Below, in pieces: positions 5,615-7,057 of a DNA stretch of 7,057 nucleotides (position 1 is its first letter; each line of letters opens with the position of its first letter). Origin of the DNA: Endomicrobiia bacterium. GTDB taxonomy: Bacteria; Elusimicrobiota; Endomicrobiia; Endomicrobiales; Endomicrobiaceae. The position numbers and the translations under genes were made by a program. The stretch is from contig BNVT01000063.1 in assembly GCA_025998295.1 (NCBI GenBank), forward strand, positions 1 to 7,057, written 5' to 3'. The notes beneath the pieces are model-generated. The model was not told the origin of the DNA. It did no database searches and saw only the letters and a list, made by a program, of their open reading frames with translations.

Positions 5615-5670
5615 GTCTGTCATTAAAAAGGGGAATTACTGCACTGAGGTGACAAAATTTTTAGACAGAC
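5615..5670. repeat. Inverted repeat downstream of comF
   Basis: GTCTGTC (5615-5621) pairs with GACAGAC (5664-5670) around 42 bases, and the inner flanks are A/T-tracts in both arms (ATTAAAAAGGGG and AAAATTTTTA). It lies 15 bases past the comF stop. It could be the remains of insertion-sequence ends or a poor terminator; the loop is too long for a typical one. Confidence 0.35.
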
Positions 5671-5684
5671 CATGTTTGTATCTC

Positions 5685-6413
5685 TTAATCTCTTGCCAAC
5701 GTCAATACATACACTTTTTTCGCTCCAGTAGTTTTCAATGCTAACGAACATGAAGATACTGTAATTGAAGTTGTGGCAATATCATCTATTAAAAGTATCG
5801 TTTTATTTTTTATGATTACATCGTTTTTTACAAAAAACGAATCTTTGATATTTTTTGACCTTTCAACTTTTGACAATTTAAATTGAGGTTTTGTAATTTT
5901 CTTTCTAAATAAAACATTTTTCAACAAAGGAATATTCGTTATAAGAGATATTTCTTCCGCTAAGAGTTCCGCTTGATTGTACCCTCTCTTTATTCTCCTT
6001 AAAATATTTAAAGGCACCGGTATTACAAAATCAGAATCATTGTAAAAATTATATTGTCTCAAAGTTTTATTCATAGCCAAACCAAGATCTCGCGCAAGAA
6101 AAGATCTATTGGAATATTTAAATTTTAAAATCAACCTTCTTGCCAAATCCTTATACAAATAAACCGATCTCATTTTATCAAAATTATATTCTTTGGAATG
6201 TTTCCTACATTCTCGGCAAAACTCCCCGCCGTCACACAACGGCAAACCACATTTTTGACATACAAGACCCTTTATCAAAGGCAGTGATTCTTTACATTTA
6301 TTACATATTGAGGTTTTAGATAATGAATGCAAATCATCCCCGCACAGAGAGCATGTAACAGGAAAAAATAGAGCAATTATTTTAAGCAAGATTGTTTTTA
6401 ATTTGTATTTCAT
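5685..6413 (-). CDS. comF: ComF-family phosphoribosyltransferase-like protein
   Basis: The 242-residue protein has full ComF architecture. In naturally transformable bacteria ComF acts in the cytoplasm in handling incoming single-stranded DNA; many non-transformable bacteria keep it, with unclear function. Zinc-ribbon cysteines occur at 21/24 and 37/40 and again at 52/55, 60 and 66/69. Residues 130-151 read IPVPLNILRRIKRGYNQAEL, and 176-194 contain PQFKLSKVERSKNIKDSF, both hallmarks of the family. The PRPP-loop segment is LLIDDIATTSIT (207-218) where the family has LLVDDV.TTGAT, so the two acidic residues and TT remain but Gly-Ala is replaced by Ser-Ile. The start at 6413 places the first Cys pair at the expected distance. 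The ATG directly touches the end of a mobile-element remnant, whose AAGAGG four bases upstream may serve as the ribosome-binding site. Confidence 0.93.
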   Translation of the reverse strand: MKYKLKTILLKIIALFFPVTCSLCGDDLHSLSKTSICNKCKESLPLIKGLVCQKCGLPLCDGGEFCRECRKHSKEYNFDKMRSVYLYKDLARRLILKFKYSNRSFLARDLGLAMNKTLRQYNFYNDSDFVIPVPLNILRRIKRGYNQAELLAEEISLITNIPLLKNVLFRKKITKPQFKLSKVERSKNIKDSFFVKNDVIIKNKTILLIDDIATTSITVSSCSLALKTTGAKKVYVLTLARD

Positions 6414-6597
6414 TAGACCTCTTGCAAACCTTAAGTACTAAATTTTAGAATACACAAATACCTCAACCCAAGTTAAATCGCAGTCCAAAGCGTTTTCGCT
6501 GTTTCTATATCTATTTCTGCACTATTTTGAGCCTTTTAACAAATCTTATAATATTTTCTGTTATAATCCTTTATGTATTAATTATGCAAAAGGTTTG
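6414..6597 (-). mobile_element. MITE-like derivative of the IS5-type element
   Basis: The comF-proximal end TAGACCTCTTGCA (6414-6426) and the distal end TTATGCAAAAGGTTT (6582-6596) are inverted matches of the family terminal repeat, so this looks like a short element with both ends. The interior, on the minus strand, is the transposase 3' end: AAGGATTATAACAGAAAATA, then TTTGTTAAAAGGCTCAAAAT and GGACTGCGATTTAACTTGGG, closely alignable with 1-236. Frames are broken. On the minus strand a TTGCAT ..17.. TTATAA arrangement within the element might act as a promoter for comF, but that is weak. Confidence 0.6.
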
Positions 6598-6773
6598 TTC
6601 CTTCGTTTTAGGTTCCCCTTATTCCTTCTTTTTATTAGTACTTTTTTAAAATTTCACTAAAGCGGGAAAGTCGGTAATAAAACTTGTGTCTTATAGAGTA
6701 AAAGTAATTTTCCAGCGACCCAATGTCCGTGGATTGCAAGGGACTTTAAGTAAAATGAAAGATAAATAAAAAT
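6598..6773 (-). other. Decayed coding-like sequence, possibly a transposase remnant
   Basis: On the minus strand short open stretches read IHGHW in one frame and SLENYFYSIRHKFYYRLSRF in the next, ending at a TAG/TAA cluster. HW followed by (I/L)EN resembles the HW.IEN.LHW block of ISAs1-type transposases, but the match is short and needs a frameshift, so I treat it as a lead. No intact gene is present. Confidence 0.25.
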
Positions 6774-6828
6774 TAATTGTTAAACTATGCCCCCCCACAG
6801 CAAGCTGCAAGGTATAGTTTAACAATTA
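6774..6828. repeat. Strong hairpin with 18-bp stem (REP-like)
   Basis: TAATTGTTAAACTATGCC (6774-6791) pairs with GGTATAGTTTAACAATTA (6811-6828), with a single G-T position, around a 19-base loop that contains CAG-CAAG-CTG and a run of C. The CAGCAAGCTGC core recalls the C-rich palindromic intergenic repeats of some bacterial genomes. With no T-run tight against the stem it is not a classical terminator, though the stem could still stop transcription or stabilise RNA ends. Confidence 0.7.
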
Positions 6829-7057
6829 TCTATTAATCTATTACTCCACATCCACGTTCCCTCTTTTATTGTAACTACTCTTTTGTCTCTAACTATGCCT
6901 CTTTTCTCTTACTTTCTTTGTTCTTTCATTTCTTCTTTTCTTCTCTATTTCCTTAAAATCTTTTTCTTGGAAACTAACCTTTAAATCCTTGTAAACTAAC
7001 AATTAAACTCTTAAGGATAAAACCACAGCTATACGAAGTAATTCTTCTTTGTTTTTA
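6829..7057. other. Unassigned, pyrimidine-rich on the plus strand
   Basis: The plus strand is strongly C/T-biased. The minus strand has lysine/arginine-rich open stretches, for example FKEIEKKRRNERTKKVREKR and RGIVRDKRVVTIKEGTW in neighbouring frames, broken by stops. They suggest a decayed gene, perhaps upstream parts of the same remnant as 6598-6773, but no family is recognised. CTTG(G/T)AAACTAAC occurs twice with a 22-base period (6966 and 6988). Confidence 0.3.

Overview
The window looks like AT-rich chromosomal DNA of a Gram-negative bacterium with a decaying, repeat-loaded genome. Four intact-looking genes, all on the minus strand, sit among fossils of at least three insertion-sequence families, and nearly every transposase reading frame is broken. 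This pattern, with a TolC-type efflux pair and ComF, fits a host-restricted endosymbiont. Endomicrobia-like (Elusimicrobiota) symbionts came to mind, but that is an impression and no marker gene here proves it.

Layout. Positions 1-236 hold the 3' end of an IS5-type (DDE_Tnp_4) transposase fossil. At 422-1171 (minus) is a glutamate/arginine/glutamine-rich coiled-coil lipoprotein gene, far richer in G+C than its surroundings; a frameshift appears to have cut a 44-codon tail that still reads openly to 289. At 1326-1709 (minus) is a small gene of 12-residue repeats with an excellent ribosome-binding site, broken by a frame slip, in-frame stops and a 20-bp tandem duplication. At 1773-1910 is a second IS5-type fragment. 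It abuts the left part of an IS110-family element (1911-2224): a strongly structured region resembling an IS110 bridge RNA, followed by the first residues of the RuvC-like recombinase. That element is cut by another IS5-type remnant (2225-2689), whose end supplies the stop codon.

An efflux operon follows on the minus strand: a TolC-family outer-membrane channel (3719-5011) and, two bases later, a periplasmic adaptor (2811-3716), with a good sigma-70-like promoter at 5060-5088. The inner-membrane pump is not visible. Behind the promoter lies an IS630-type transposase fossil (5108-5555). ComF (5685-6413) comes next; its start codon directly touches the end of a ~180-bp MITE-like derivative of the IS5-type element. 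The last 460 bases contain a strong 18-bp-stem hairpin inside decayed, coding-like sequence.

The adaptor and channel would work together as the periplasmic and outer-membrane parts of a tripartite exporter. ComF belongs to DNA uptake or recombination. The lipoprotein and the repeat protein have no function I recognise. The most notable point is the IS110 left end with its candidate guide RNA, preserved as a truncated fossil inside a nest of other elements.
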